64,000 nt of DNA from Pseudosporangium ferrugineum (GTDB lineage: Bacteria; Actinomycetota; Actinomycetes; Mycobacteriales; Micromonosporaceae), in assembly GCF_003002065.1 (NCBI RefSeq), contig NZ_PVZG01000024.1, positions 29,298-93,297 on the forward strand, written 5' to 3'. Made by a program: the position numbers and the translations under genes. The notes under the pieces were generated by a model. It searched no databases and was not told the DNA's origin. It was given only the letters and a program-made list of their open reading frames with translations. Of the stretch, positions 33,243 through 42,527 are shown piece after piece (positions within the stretch are counted from its first letter, which is position 1; each line of letters starts with the position of its first letter).

Positions 33243-33667
33243 CAGTTTTCACCCACTTCGCGTGTCACGATGCGGCACTTCATCGGGAGCTTGTGGATCG
33301 CGCGACGCATCGCTTCGCGCGCGATCGTCTCGTTCGGGAACGACATCTCGAAGAGGATGCGTCCCGGCTTGACGTTCGCCACCCACCACTCCGGCGAGCC
33401 CTTGCCGGAACCCATGCGGGTCTCAGCGGGCTTCTTGGTCAGCGCCTGGTCCGGGAAGATCGAGATCCACACCTTGCCGCCACGCTTGATGTGACGGGTC
33501 ATGGCGATACGGGCCGACTCGATCTGCCGGTTGGTCACGTACGCCGGCTCCAGAGCCTGGATACCGAACTCACCGAAGACCACCCGGTTGCCGCCCTTGG
33601 ACGCGCCGTGGCGGTCCGGGTGGTGCGGCTTGCGGAAGCCCTTCGGGGGCTTACGCGGCATCAGCAT
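33242..33667 (-). CDS. rplP: 50S ribosomal protein L16
   Basis: L16 organises the A-site tRNA-binding region. 141 residues: MLMPRKPPKGFRKPHHPDRHG, FGIQALEPAYVTNRQIESAR, KVWISIFPDQALTKKPAETRMGSGKG and WVANVKPGRILFEM. GGAGGG lies 7 nt before the ATG. Starts 3 bp after rpsC ends. Confidence 0.97.
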   Translation of the reverse strand: MLMPRKPPKGFRKPHHPDRHGASKGGNRVVFGEFGIQALEPAYVTNRQIESARIAMTRHIKRGGKVWISIFPDQALTKKPAETRMGSGKGSPEWWVANVKPGRILFEMSFPNETIAREAMRRAIHKLPMKCRIVTREVGEN

Positions 33668-33670
33668 GTG

Positions 33671-34513
33671 TCAGCCCTCCTGCTGCGTTTCGGCCGCAGC
33701 CGGAGCAGCGGCGGTGTCGGTCGGCTCGGCGGGCGTCGAGGCGGCCTGGGCCTGAGCGGCCCGACCGGCCTCGGTGCCACCCGCGGTCGTCCCGGACGAA
33801 CCGGAACGGCCCCGGCGCGGCCGCTCGGGGCGGTCGCCACGGTCGCGGCGCGGACGTGCGGGCGCCTCGGGGGCGACCTCGCGGCCCGGGACGGCGTCGC
33901 CCTTGTAGATCCAGACCTTCACGCCGATGCGACCGAACGTCGTACGGGCCTCGAAGAAGCCGTACTCGATGTTGGCGCGCAGGGTGTGCAGCGGAACGCG
34001 ACCCTCACGGTAGAACTCCGTGCGGCTCATCTCCGCGCCGCCGAGGCGGCCGGAGACCTGCACCCGGATGCCCTTGCAGACCGGGTTCTTCATCGCGGAC
34101 TGCATGGCCTTGCGCATCGCCCGGCGGAAGCTGACCCGGCTGGACAGCTGCTCGGCGACGCCCTGAGCCACGAGCTGCGCGTCCGACTCCGGGCTCTTCA
34201 CCTCGAGGATGTTGAGCTGGACCTGCTTGCCGGTGAGCTTCTCGAGCTCACCGCGGATGCGGTCGGCCTCCGCGCCCTTACGGCCGATGACGATGCCCGG
34301 CCGGGCGGTGTGGATGTCGACGCGGACCCGGTCACGGGTGCGCTCGATGTCCACCTTGGAGATGCCGGCGCGCTCGAGGCCCTTGGACATCATCCGGCGG
34401 ATCTTGACGTCCTCGCCGATGTAGTCCTTGTAGAGCTTGTCCGCGAACCAGCGGCTCTTCCAGTCGGTGGAGATGCCGAGCCGGAACCCGGTGGGGTGAA
34501 CTTTCTGGCCCAT
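33671..34513 (-). CDS. rpsC: 30S ribosomal protein S3
   Basis: S3 lines the mRNA entry tunnel. 280 residues: MGQKVHPTGFRLGISTDWKS, the KH domain (HTARPGIVIGRKGAEADRIR), and RAMRKAMQSAMKNPVCKGIRVQVSGRL. After residue ~215 comes a non-conserved Arg/Gly then Ala/Thr/Gln-rich tail about 60 residues long, typical of actinobacterial S3. Overlaps the rplV stop by 1 nt. Confidence 0.97.
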   Translation of the reverse strand: MGQKVHPTGFRLGISTDWKSRWFADKLYKDYIGEDVKIRRMMSKGLERAGISKVDIERTRDRVRVDIHTARPGIVIGRKGAEADRIRGELEKLTGKQVQLNILEVKSPESDAQLVAQGVAEQLSSRVSFRRAMRKAMQSAMKNPVCKGIRVQVSGRLGGAEMSRTEFYREGRVPLHTLRANIEYGFFEARTTFGRIGVKVWIYKGDAVPGREVAPEAPARPRRDRGDRPERPRRGRSGSSGTTAGGTEAGRAAQAQAASTPAEPTDTAAAPAAAETQQEG

Positions 34514-35031
34514 TACTCGGCACCCTTCGTGCTGCTCTGAGACTCTGCGGCGTCAGCCGCCCGCGGAGACTCTGCGCTCTGGGACTCGGCCGGCTCGGCC
34601 TCGGCGGCAGGCGCCGACTTGGCCGGAGCGGCCTTCTTCGCGGCGGCCTTGCGGGCCGGTGTGGCGACCTGGACGGCCTCCACCGCGACGGTGATGTGAC
34701 AGGTGCGCTTGCGGATCCGGTACGCCCGGCCCTGCGCCCGCGGCCGGAACCGCTTCAGCGTCGGACCCTCGTCGACGAACGCCTCACTGACCAGGAGCGC
34801 GTCCGGGTCGAGCCGCTCGTTGTTCTCGGCGTTCGCGATCGCGCTGGCGAGCACCTTGTAAACCTGCTCACTCGCAGCCTGCGGCGCGAACTGCAGGACC
34901 GTGAGAGCCTCCTTCGCGGGCAGACCGCGGACGAGGTTGATCACACGGCGCGCCTTGTTCGGCGAGATGCGCACGTGGCGCGCAACCGCCCGCGCGCCCG
35001 GAAGCGCCGGAGCGTCGCCCTTGACTGGCAT
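34513..35031 (-). CDS. rplV: 50S ribosomal protein L22
   Basis: L22 reaches into the exit tunnel (macrolide site). 172 residues, core 1-125: ARHVRISPNKARRVINLVRG, KEALTVLQFAPQAASEQVYKVL, RFRPRAQGRAYRIRKRTCHITV. The last ~45 residues are a low-complexity Ala/Glu/Ser tail (PAESQSAESPRAADAAESQS) longer than in most bacteria. 33 bp after rpsS. Confidence 0.97.
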   Translation of the reverse strand: MPVKGDAPALPGARAVARHVRISPNKARRVINLVRGLPAKEALTVLQFAPQAASEQVYKVLASAIANAENNERLDPDALLVSEAFVDEGPTLKRFRPRAQGRAYRIRKRTCHITVAVEAVQVATPARKAAAKKAAPAKSAPAAEAEPAESQSAESPRAADAAESQSSTKGAE

Positions 35032-35064
35032 CGCTGTAACCCCTTGTTCTTATCCGTGGACTGC

Positions 35065-35346
35065 TTAGCGACGACGGCTCTTGCGGTCGTCCTTCTCGTG
35101 ACCCTTGAACGTACGGGTCAGAGCGAACTCGCCGAGCTTGTGCCCGACCATGGCCTCGGTGATGAACACCGGGACGTGCTTGCGCCCGTCGTGCACGGCG
35201 ATCGTGTGCCCGAGCATGTCGGGGATGATCGTCGAGCGCCGCGACCAGGTCTTGATGACGTTCTTCGAGTTCTTCTCGTTCTGGACTTCCACCTTCTTGA
35301 GCAGGTGGTCGTCGACGAACGGGCCCTTCTTCAGGCTGCGAGGCAT
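35065..35346 (-). CDS. rpsS: 30S ribosomal protein S19
   Basis: A head protein that pairs with S13. 93 residues: MPRSLKKGPFVDDHLLKKVE, IKTWSRRSTIIPDMLGHTIAV and HKLGEFALTRTFKGHEKDDRK. 13 bp after rplB. Confidence 0.98.
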   Translation of the reverse strand: MPRSLKKGPFVDDHLLKKVEVQNEKNSKNVIKTWSRRSTIIPDMLGHTIAVHDGRKHVPVFITEAMVGHKLGEFALTRTFKGHEKDDRKSRRR

Positions 35347-35359
35347 CTTTTAACTCCCG

Positions 35360-36199
35360 TTACCCGCGCTTGCGGGTGGCGTAGCGGCGGCGAACGATCA
35401 TGCGGTCGCTCGGCTGGCCCTTGCGGCGGGTACGGCCCTCCGGCTTACCCGCCGGGTTCACCGGGTGGCGACCACCGGAGGTCTTGCCCTCACCACCACC
35501 GTGCGGGTGGTCGATCGGGTTCATGGCGACACCACGGACGGTCGGGCGCTTGCCCTTCCACCGCATGCGGCCGGCCTTGCCCCAGTTGATGTTCGACTGC
35601 TCGGCGTTGCCGATCTCGCCGACGGTCGCGCGGCAACGGATGTCGACGCGACGGATCTCACCGGAGGGCATACGCAGCGTGGCGTACACACCCTCGCGGC
35701 CCAGGAGCTGGATGCCGACGCCGGCCGAACGAGCCAGCTTGGCGCCACCGCCGGGACGAAGCTCCACACCGTGGACAGTCGTACCGACCGGGATGTTGCG
35801 CAGGGGAAGGTTGTTCCCCGGCTTGATGTCGGCGCCCGGGCCGGACTCGACGCGGTCGCCCTGCTTCAGGTCCTTCGGCGCGAGGATGTAGCGCTTCTCG
35901 CCGTCGGCGTAGTGCAGCAGCGCGATGCGCGAGGTGCGGTTGGGGTCGTACTCGATGTGAGCGACCTTGGCCGGCACGCCGTCCTTGTCGTTGCGCTTGA
36001 AGTCGATGATCCGGTACTGCCGCTTGTGGCCGCCGCCCTGGTGCCGCGTGGTGATGCGGCCGTGGACGTTGCGTCCACCCTTCTTGGGCAGCGGGGCCAG
36101 CAGCGACTTCTCCGGCGTCGACCGGGTGATCTCAGCGAAGTCGGCGACGCTCGAGCCGCGACGGCCCGGCGTGGTCGGCTTGTACTTACGGATAGCCAT
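35360..36199 (-). CDS. rplB: 50S ribosomal protein L2
   Basis: L2 is needed for subunit joining and peptidyl-transferase assembly. 279 residues: MAIRKYKPTTPGRRGSSVAD, NVHGRITTRHQGGGHKRQYR, and the conserved C-terminal VAMNPIDHPHGGGEGKTSGG with the functional His. 14 bp after rplW. Confidence 0.98.
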   Translation of the reverse strand: MAIRKYKPTTPGRRGSSVADFAEITRSTPEKSLLAPLPKKGGRNVHGRITTRHQGGGHKRQYRIIDFKRNDKDGVPAKVAHIEYDPNRTSRIALLHYADGEKRYILAPKDLKQGDRVESGPGADIKPGNNLPLRNIPVGTTVHGVELRPGGGAKLARSAGVGIQLLGREGVYATLRMPSGEIRRVDIRCRATVGEIGNAEQSNINWGKAGRMRWKGKRPTVRGVAMNPIDHPHGGGEGKTSGGRHPVNPAGKPEGRTRRKGQPSDRMIVRRRYATRKRG

Positions 36200-36213
36200 G
36201 ATTCACAAACCCC

Positions 36214-36516
36214 TTAGCTGACCGGGCCGCCGAAGGCCTCGATACGGTCACCGTCAGCCAGCTTCACCATGGCGCGCTTGGTCGCCTTGCGCTGACCGAA
36301 GCCGGTGCGGGTGCGCTTGCGCTTGCCCTCGCGGTTCGCGGTGTTCACCGTCAGCACGCGGACGTCGAAGATCTGCTGGATCGCGATCTTGATCTGGGTC
36401 TTGTTCGCGTCCGGGTGGACGAGGAACGTGTACCAGTTCTGGTCGAGAACGCTGTAGCTCTTCTCGGAGACCACGGGCGCGATGATGATGTCGCGCGGGT
36501 CGGCGATCGTGCTCAC
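36214..36516 (-). CDS. rplW: 50S ribosomal protein L23
   Basis: A docking site for trigger factor and SRP at the tunnel exit. 100 residues: DPRDIIIAPVVSEKSYSVLD, YTFLVHPDANKTQIKIAIQQIFDV and REGKRKRTRTGFGQRKATKRA. Overlaps the rplD stop by 4 bp. Confidence 0.97.
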   Translation of the reverse strand: MSTIADPRDIIIAPVVSEKSYSVLDQNWYTFLVHPDANKTQIKIAIQQIFDVRVLTVNTANREGKRKRTRTGFGQRKATKRAMVKLADGDRIEAFGGPVS

Positions 36517-37163
36517 TTGTTCCCCTCCTCGGAGGCCTCTGCCGGAACGCCGAGGAACTCCTCGAGCGCTTCCTTGGTGAAGACGACCTCGTCCGCGACC
36601 AGCACGTCGTACGTGTTCAGCTGGCCGGCCTCGATGAGGTGCACGGTCGGCTCGTTGCGCAGCGACAGCCAGTTCAGCTCGTCGTAGCTGCTCAGCACGA
36701 CGAGGACCTTGACGGACTCCGTCGCCTTGCGCAGCGTCGCGACCGCGGCCTTCGTGTTCGGCTTCTCGCCGGTCAGGAACGCCTCGACCACGTGGACGCG
36801 TCCCTCGCGGGCCCGGTCGGAGAGGGCGCCACGCAGGGCGGCGGCCTTCATCTTCTTCGGGGTCCGCTGGCTGTAGTCGCGCGGCACGGGACCGTGCACG
36901 ACGCCACCGCCGGTGAACTGCGGGGCGCGGATCGAGCCCTGACGGGCGCGGCCGGTGCCCTTCTGCTTGTACGGCTTCTTGCCGCCACCGGCGACCTCGC
37001 CGCGCGTCTTCGCCTTGTGCGTACCCTGGCGGGCGGCGGCGAGCTGGGCGACGACGACCTGGTGCATCAGCGGGATGTTCGCCTGCACGTCGAAGATGTC
37101 GTCGGGCAGCTCGACCGAGCCGGCCTTCGCGCCCTCGGCGTTGATCACGTCAACCGAGCTCAC
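36513..37163 (-). CDS. rplD: 50S ribosomal protein L4
   Basis: L4 extends a loop into the exit tunnel; in some bacteria it feedback-regulates the S10 operon. 216 residues: TRGEVAGGGKKPYKQKGTGRARQGSIRAPQF (tunnel loop, seen in two blocks), VHGPVPRDYSQRTPKKMKA, LRGALSDRAREGRVHVV. Overlaps the rplC stop by 4 bp. Confidence 0.97.
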   Translation of the reverse strand: MSSVDVINAEGAKAGSVELPDDIFDVQANIPLMHQVVVAQLAAARQGTHKAKTRGEVAGGGKKPYKQKGTGRARQGSIRAPQFTGGGVVHGPVPRDYSQRTPKKMKAAALRGALSDRAREGRVHVVEAFLTGEKPNTKAAVATLRKATESVKVLVVLSSYDELNWLSLRNEPTVHLIEAGQLNTYDVLVADEVVFTKEALEEFLGVPAEASEEGNK

Positions 37164-37813
37164 TTGGCACCACCCTTCTTCTTCGCCGCCGTACGGACCA
37201 GGATGAGCGCGCCCTTGGGGCCGGGAACGGCACCCTTGATCAGCAGCAGGTTGTTGTCGGTGTCGACGGCCTGCACCGTGAGGTTCTGCACGGTGAAGCG
37301 CTTGCTGCCCATGCGGCCGGCCATCCGGGTGCCCTTGAAGACACGACCCGGGGTGGCGCAGGCGCCGATGGAGCCCGGCGAGCGGTGCTTGCGCTCGACA
37401 CCGTGGCTCGACTTGAGGCCGTGGAAGCCGTGCCGCTTCATGACACCGGCGTAGCCCTTGCCCTTGGTCTTACCGGTGACGTCGATCGGCGAACCGACCG
37501 GGAACGTCTCGACGGTGACCTCCTGGCCGAGCTCGTACTCACCGGCGTCGGTGGTCCGCAGCTCGACGACGTGGCGCCGGGGCGACACGTTCGCCTTCGC
37601 GAAGTGGCCGCTCTTCGGCTTGCTCACCTTGCGCGGGTCGATCTGGCCGTAAGCCAGCTGCACCGCGGAGTAGCCGTCCGCCTCGGGCGTGCGGACCTGG
37701 GTCACGACGCACGGGCCGGCCTGCACCACGGTTACCGGGACGACCTTGTTGTTGTCCCAGACCTGGGTCATGCCGAGCTTGGCGCCCAGGATGCCCTTCA
37801 CTTGCCTGTCCAT
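37160..37813 (-). CDS. rplC: 50S ribosomal protein L3
   Basis: L3 reaches the peptidyl-transferase centre. 217 residues: MDRQVKGILGAKLGMTQVWD, the central loop KGYAGVMKRHGFHGLKSSHG, RKHRSPGSIGACATPGRVFKG and RMAGRMGSKRFTVQNLTV. 10 bp after rpsJ. Confidence 0.98.
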   Translation of the reverse strand: MDRQVKGILGAKLGMTQVWDNNKVVPVTVVQAGPCVVTQVRTPEADGYSAVQLAYGQIDPRKVSKPKSGHFAKANVSPRRHVVELRTTDAGEYELGQEVTVETFPVGSPIDVTGKTKGKGYAGVMKRHGFHGLKSSHGVERKHRSPGSIGACATPGRVFKGTRMAGRMGSKRFTVQNLTVQAVDTDNNLLLIKGAVPGPKGALILVRTAAKKKGGAK

Positions 37814-37823
37814 TGTCCGGTCC

Positions 37824-38132
37824 CTACAGCTTGATCTCGATGTCGACGCCAGCCGGCAGGTCGAGGCGCATGAGCGAGTCGACCGTCTTCGGAGTCGGGT
37901 CGATGATGTCGATCAGCCGCTTGTGCGTGCGCATCTCGAAGTGCTCGCGCGAGTCCTTGTACTTGTGCGGCGAACGGATCACGCAGAAACGGTTGATCTC
38001 CGTGGGCAGCGGCACCGGGCCAGCAACCTGCGCCCCGGTCCGCGTCACCGTCTCGACGATCTTTCGCGCCGAGGAGTCGACGACCTCGTGGTCATAGGCC
38101 TTGAGCCGGATGCGGATCTTCTGTCCCGCCAT
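37824..38132 (-). CDS. rpsJ: 30S ribosomal protein S10
   Basis: S10 (NusE) serves the ribosome head and transcription antitermination with NusB. 102 residues: [60 protein letters not shown] (seen in blocks). First gene of the S10 operon, about 300 bp downstream of the candidate promoter. Confidence 0.98.
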
Positions 38133-38534
38133 GGTGGCTTCTGTTTCCTTCTCTCGATGCCGCTACGTGCGAAAGCGGTGGCCCTCGCATGCCCGCAGGA
38201 CCGTTGATCCTGCGTTGTCCGACCCCCGCGGTCGGGCGTGTCGCGCTGTGGAACCAGGCTCCGCCCCAAGGTTCTGGAGCGGTCAGGCCCGCGGAGAAGC
38301 TCCCGGGGAGCTACCCCATCCGTCGGGATCGGGGCGGCCGGCGGCTTGAACACACGCCGGACACCGGGCGAGGGTGGTCGGCTGCCAAACTGCAAAGGCT
38401 GCCAACCACCCTGCGCGGACGCAACCTGACTAGTATGCCGTATCGAATGCGGCAACGCTAATCGGGGTCACCACTGAGGGTTGCCCACGGCGGTCGTGAG
38501 AGGTACATCACGCCCGCCGCGGACGATCCTCAAT
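38133..38534 (-). other. S10 operon leader and tuf-rpsJ intergenic region
   Basis: 402 bp without a gene. Read on the minus strand it is the 3' flank of tuf followed by a long (about 290 nt) leader for rpsJ. Such length could hold ribosomal-protein autoregulation, but I could not match a known leader structure. Plus-strand open frames here have no coding character. Confidence 0.5.
38432..38461 (-). promoter_or_regulatory. Candidate promoter of the S10 operon
   Basis: On the minus strand TTAGCG (38461-38456) and CATACT (38437-38432) lie 18 bp apart, about 300 bp upstream of rpsJ and 70 bp past the tuf stop. The -35 is weak; the -10 and the AT-richer local composition are the main support. Confidence 0.45.
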
Positions 38535-39728
38535 TCACTTGTTGATCTTCGTGACCGTTCCGGCGCCGACGGTGCGGCCACCCTCACGGATCGCGAACTT
38601 CAGACCCTGGTCCATGGCGATCGGCTGGATCAGCTTGACCGACATGGTGGTGGAGTCGCCCGGCATGACCATCTCGGTGCCCTCGGGCAGCGTGACGACG
38701 CCGGTGACGTCCGTGGTGCGGAAGTAGAACTGCGGGCGGTAGTTCTGGAAGAACGGGGTGTGCCGACCGCCCTCTTCCTTCGAGAGGATGTAGACCTGGC
38801 CCTCGAACTCCGTGTGCGGGGTGCTCGTGCCGGGCTTGACCACGACCATGCCGCGCTCGACGTCCTCGCGCTTGATGCCGCGGAGCAGCAGGCCGACGTT
38901 CTCACCCGCGCGGGCCTCGTCGAGCAGCTTGCGGAACATCTCGATGCCGGTGCAGACGGTCTTCGTCGACTTCTCGCGGATGCCGACGATCTCGACCTCC
39001 TCGTTCGGCTTGAGGATGCCACGCTCGGCGCGACCGGTGACGACCGTGCCACGACCGGTGATCGTGAAGACGTCCTCGATCGGCATGAGGAACGGCTTGT
39101 CGGTGTCCCGCTCGGGCTGCGGAATCGCGGTGTCGACCGCGTTCATCAGCTCGAGGAGCTTGCCGCTCCACTCCTTGTCACCCTCGAGCGCCTTCAGGGC
39201 GGAGACGCGCACGACCGGCACGTCGTCACCCGGGAACTCGTAGGTGCTGAGGAGCTCGCGAACCTCGAGCTCGACGAGCTCCAGGAGCTCCTCGTCCTCG
39301 ACCATGTCGCTCTTGTTCAGCGCGACGACGATGTACGGAACGCCGACCTGGCGGGCCAGGAGCACGTGCTCCTTGGTCTGCGGCATCGGGCCGTCGGTCG
39401 CGGCGACCACCAGGATCGCGCCGTCCATCTGCGCGGCACCGGTGATCATGTTCTTGATGTAGTCGGCGTGGCCGGGGCAGTCCACGTGCGCGTAGTGCCG
39501 CGCCGCGGTCTGGTACTCGACGTGCGCGATCGAGATCGTGATGCCGCGGGCCTTCTCCTCCGGCGCCTTGTCGATCTCGTCGAACGGCGTGTACGGGTTC
39601 AGGTCCGGGTACTCGTCGTGCAGGACCTTCGTGATGGCCGCAGTCAGCGTCGTCTTACCGTGGTCGATGTGACCAATGGTGCCGATGTTGACGTGCGGCT
39701 TAGTCCGCTCGAACTTCGCCTTCGCCAC
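38535..39728 (-). CDS. tuf: Translation elongation factor Tu
   Basis: EF-Tu delivers aminoacyl-tRNA to the A site. 397 residues: G1 GHIDHGKTTLTAAI (about 19-32), switch II DCPGHADYIKNM, NKSD, and C-terminal domains with GTVVTGRAERG and LPEGTEMVMPGDSTTM. It starts 119 bp after fusA with a perfect 13-bp hairpin between, so it may be transcribed both by read-through and alone. Confidence 0.98.
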   Translation of the reverse strand: MAKAKFERTKPHVNIGTIGHIDHGKTTLTAAITKVLHDEYPDLNPYTPFDEIDKAPEEKARGITISIAHVEYQTAARHYAHVDCPGHADYIKNMITGAAQMDGAILVVAATDGPMPQTKEHVLLARQVGVPYIVVALNKSDMVEDEELLELVELEVRELLSTYEFPGDDVPVVRVSALKALEGDKEWSGKLLELMNAVDTAIPQPERDTDKPFLMPIEDVFTITGRGTVVTGRAERGILKPNEEVEIVGIREKSTKTVCTGIEMFRKLLDEARAGENVGLLLRGIKREDVERGMVVVKPGTSTPHTEFEGQVYILSKEEGGRHTPFFQNYRPQFYFRTTDVTGVVTLPEGTEMVMPGDSTTMSVKLIQPIAMDQGLKFAIREGGRTVGAGTVTKINK

Positions 39729-39807
39729 TTGTGTCCTCCTGTGGACTGTGGTTTCTCTTCTCGCCCGGCACGCCGATAAGGCGATTGGGACTCTGTCGAC
39801 TGCTTGT

Positions 39808-39838
39808 GCGCGTGCGGTCCTCGACGGACCGCACGCGC
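39808..39838 (-). terminator. Strong hairpin between fusA and tuf
   Basis: A perfect 13-bp stem (GCGCGTGCGGTCC / GGACCGCACGCGC, 5-nt loop) begins 9 bp after the fusA stop. There is no T tract on the minus strand, so it may be a partial terminator or 3'-end stabiliser that sets the tuf:fusA ratio. Confidence 0.7.
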
Positions 39839-39847
39839 CTCAACGCA

Positions 39848-41944
39848 TCAGGCGCCGGTGGCCTTCGCGATGATCTCCTTCGCCACGCTCTGCGGAACCT
39901 CGGCGTAGGAGTCGAACTGCATGCTGTAGCTAGCCCGGCCGGCCGTCTTCGACCGCAGGTCGCCGACGTAGCCGAACATCTCCGACAGCGGCACCAGGGC
40001 CTTGACGACTCGGGCGCCGGAGCGCTCCTCCATCGACTGGATGATGCCACGGCGGGAGTTGAGGTCGCCGATGACGTCGCCCATGTTGTCCTCGGGCGTG
40101 GTCACCTCGACGGACATCATCGGCTCGAGCAGCGCGGGGTCGGCCTTGCGGGCCGCCTCCTTCATCACCATCGAGCCGGCGATCTTGAACGCCATCTCGG
40201 ACGAGTCCACCTCGTGGTACTGGCCGTCCAGCAGGGTCAGCTTGACGCCGACCAGCGGGTAGCCGGCGAGCACGCCGTACTGCATCGCGTCCTGCGCACC
40301 CGCGTCCACCGAGGGGATGAACTCCCGGGGGATGCGACCGCCGGAGACCGCGTTGACGAACTCGTACGTGGGGCCGTCCGCCGCGAGCGGCAGGGGCTCG
40401 AGCTTGACGATGACCTTCGCGTACTGGCCCGAGCCACCGGTCTGCTTCTTGTGGACGTAGTCGAGCTTCTCCACGGTGCCGCGGATCGTCTCGCGGTACG
40501 CCACCTGCGGCTTACCGATGTTGGCCTCGACGTTGAACTCGCGCCGCATGCGGTCGACGAGGATGTCGAGGTGCAGCTCGCCCATGCCGGCGATGATCGT
40601 CTGCCCGGTCTCCTCGTCGTTGAAGACGCGGAAGGTCGGGTCCTCCTCGGCCAGACGCTGGATCGCGGTGCCCAGCTTCTCCTGGTCCGACTTGGTCTTC
40701 GGCTCGATGGCGACCTGGATGACCGGCTCCGGGAACGTCATCGACTCCAGGATGACCGGGTTGGCCGGGTCGCTCAGCGTGTCACCGGTGGTGGTCTGCT
40801 TCAGACCCTGGACGGCGATGATGTCGCCGGCCTGCGCGGTCTGCCGCTCCTCACGCTTGTTGGCGTGCATCTGGTAGATCTTGCCGATCCGCTCCTTGCG
40901 GTCCTTGGTGGAGTTGACCACCTGGGAACCGGACTCGAGCGTGCCGGAGTAGACCCGGACGTACGTCAGCTTGCCGAGGTGCTTGTCGGTCTGGATCTTG
41001 AACGCCAGGGCCGAGAAGGGCTCGGAGTTGGAGGGCTTGCGCTGCAGCGGCGTCTCGCCGTCGGTCGCGGTGCCCTCGATGGCCGGGATGTCCAGCGGCG
41101 ACGGCAGGAAGTCGACCACGGCGTCGAGCATGGGCTGAACGCCCTTGTTCTTGAACGCCGAGCCGCACAGCACCGGGTTGGCCTTGCTGGCGATCGTGGA
41201 GCGCCGGATGGCGGCCTTGATCTCGGCCTCGGAGAGCTCCTCGCCCTCGAGGTACTTCTCCATGACCGCGTCGTCGACGTCGGCCAGGGTCTCGATGAGC
41301 TTCTCGCGCCACTCGGCGGCCGAGTCGGCGAGGTCGGCCGGGATCTCCTCGACCGCGTAGTCCTCGCCCTTCTGGGTCTCGCCGCGCCAGGTCAGCGCGC
41401 GCATGCCGATCAGGTCGACGACGCCGACGTGGTCGCCCTCGAGGCCGATCGGGATCTGCAGCACGAGCGGGGTGGCGTTGAGCCGGTCGATCATCATCTG
41501 GACGCAGCGGAAGAAGTCCGCGCCGGTCCGGTCGAGCTTGTTGACGAAGCACATCCGGGGCACGTGGTACTTGTCCGCCTGCCGCCAGACGTTCTCGGTC
41601 TGCGGCTCCACGCCGGCGACACCGTCGTAGACAGCGACCGCACCGTCGAGCACACGCAGCGACCGCTCGACCTCGACCGTGAAGTCGACGTGGCCGGGCG
41701 TGTCGATGATCTGGATCGTGTGGCCCTTCCACTCGCACTTCGTGGCGGCGGAGGTGATGGTGATACCGCGTTCCTGTTCCTGCTCCATCCAGTCCATGAC
41801 GGCCGCGCCCTCGTGGACTTCACCGATCTTGTACGTGATGCCGGTGTAGAACAGGATGCGCTCGGTCGTCGTGGTCTTACCAGCGTCGATGTGCGCCATG
41901 ATGCCGATGTTGCGTACGTTGGCGAGCGCGTCTGCGGCAGCCAC
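39848..41944 (-). CDS. fusA: Translation elongation factor G
   Basis: EF-G drives translocation and, with RRF, ribosome recycling. 698 residues: P-loop AHIDAGKTTTTERIL, switch I RGITITSAATKCEW, switch II DTPGHVDFTVEVERSLRVLDGAVAV, NKLD, and domain IV GGRIPREFIPSVDAGAQDAM. Normal length and no sign of the FusB- or paralogue-type changes. 111 bp after rpsG in the str operon. Confidence 0.98.
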   Translation of the reverse strand: MAAADALANVRNIGIMAHIDAGKTTTTERILFYTGITYKIGEVHEGAAVMDWMEQEQERGITITSAATKCEWKGHTIQIIDTPGHVDFTVEVERSLRVLDGAVAVYDGVAGVEPQTENVWRQADKYHVPRMCFVNKLDRTGADFFRCVQMMIDRLNATPLVLQIPIGLEGDHVGVVDLIGMRALTWRGETQKGEDYAVEEIPADLADSAAEWREKLIETLADVDDAVMEKYLEGEELSEAEIKAAIRRSTIASKANPVLCGSAFKNKGVQPMLDAVVDFLPSPLDIPAIEGTATDGETPLQRKPSNSEPFSALAFKIQTDKHLGKLTYVRVYSGTLESGSQVVNSTKDRKERIGKIYQMHANKREERQTAQAGDIIAVQGLKQTTTGDTLSDPANPVILESMTFPEPVIQVAIEPKTKSDQEKLGTAIQRLAEEDPTFRVFNDEETGQTIIAGMGELHLDILVDRMRREFNVEANIGKPQVAYRETIRGTVEKLDYVHKKQTGGSGQYAKVIVKLEPLPLAADGPTYEFVNAVSGGRIPREFIPSVDAGAQDAMQYGVLAGYPLVGVKLTLLDGQYHEVDSSEMAFKIAGSMVMKEAARKADPALLEPMMSVEVTTPEDNMGDVIGDLNSRRGIIQSMEERSGARVVKALVPLSEMFGYVGDLRSKTAGRASYSMQFDSYAEVPQSVAKEIIAKATGA

Positions 41945-42055
41945 TGCAATCCCTACTCTTCGTCGTCGTGTCGACTGTGTTCCGCGTGATGTCGCGGAGG
42001 GCCGGCCGGTCCGGCGTCGCGGCCCGGCGGAGACGCCGGGCCGGCAACGGGGGTC

Positions 42056-42526
42056 TTACCAGCGGTAGTGCGCGAAGGCCTTGTTGGACTCCGCCATCTT
42101 GTGGGTGTCCTCGCGCCGCTTGACGGCGGCACCGAGGCCGTTGCTCGCGTCGAGCAGCTCGTTCTGGAGGCGCTCGATCATGGTCTTCTCGCGGCGGGCC
42201 TTGGAGTACTGGACCAGCCAGCGCAGACCGAGGGTGGTCTGCCGCGGGGTACGGACCTCGACCGGCACCTGGTAGGTCGCGCCACCGACACGGCGGCTGC
42301 GGACCTCGAGGGTCGGCTTGACGTTGTCCATGGCCCGCTTCAGGGTCACCACGGGGTCGGTACCGCTCTTCTCGCGGCAGCCCTCGAGGGCGCCGTAAAC
42401 GATCCGCTCGGCGAGCTGACGCTTGCCGCCGACCAAGATCTTGTTCACCAGCTGGGTGACCAGCGGCGAGTTGTAAACCGGGTCCGGAACCACCGGGTGG
42501 CGCGGAGCGGGGCCCTTACGCGGCAT
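42056..42526 (-). CDS. rpsG: 30S ribosomal protein S7
   Basis: S7 nucleates head assembly and contacts the E site. The ATG MPRKGPAPRHPVVPDPVYNS gives the standard 156 residues; the longer in-frame start overlaps rpsL. NKILVGGKRQLAERIVYGAL, KPTLEVRSRRVGGATYQVPVEV and REDTHKMAESNKAFAHYRW are conserved. It starts 1 bp after the rpsL stop. Confidence 0.98.
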   Translation of the reverse strand: MPRKGPAPRHPVVPDPVYNSPLVTQLVNKILVGGKRQLAERIVYGALEGCREKSGTDPVVTLKRAMDNVKPTLEVRSRRVGGATYQVPVEVRTPRQTTLGLRWLVQYSKARREKTMIERLQNELLDASNGLGAAVKRREDTHKMAESNKAFAHYRW

Positions 42527-42527
42527 G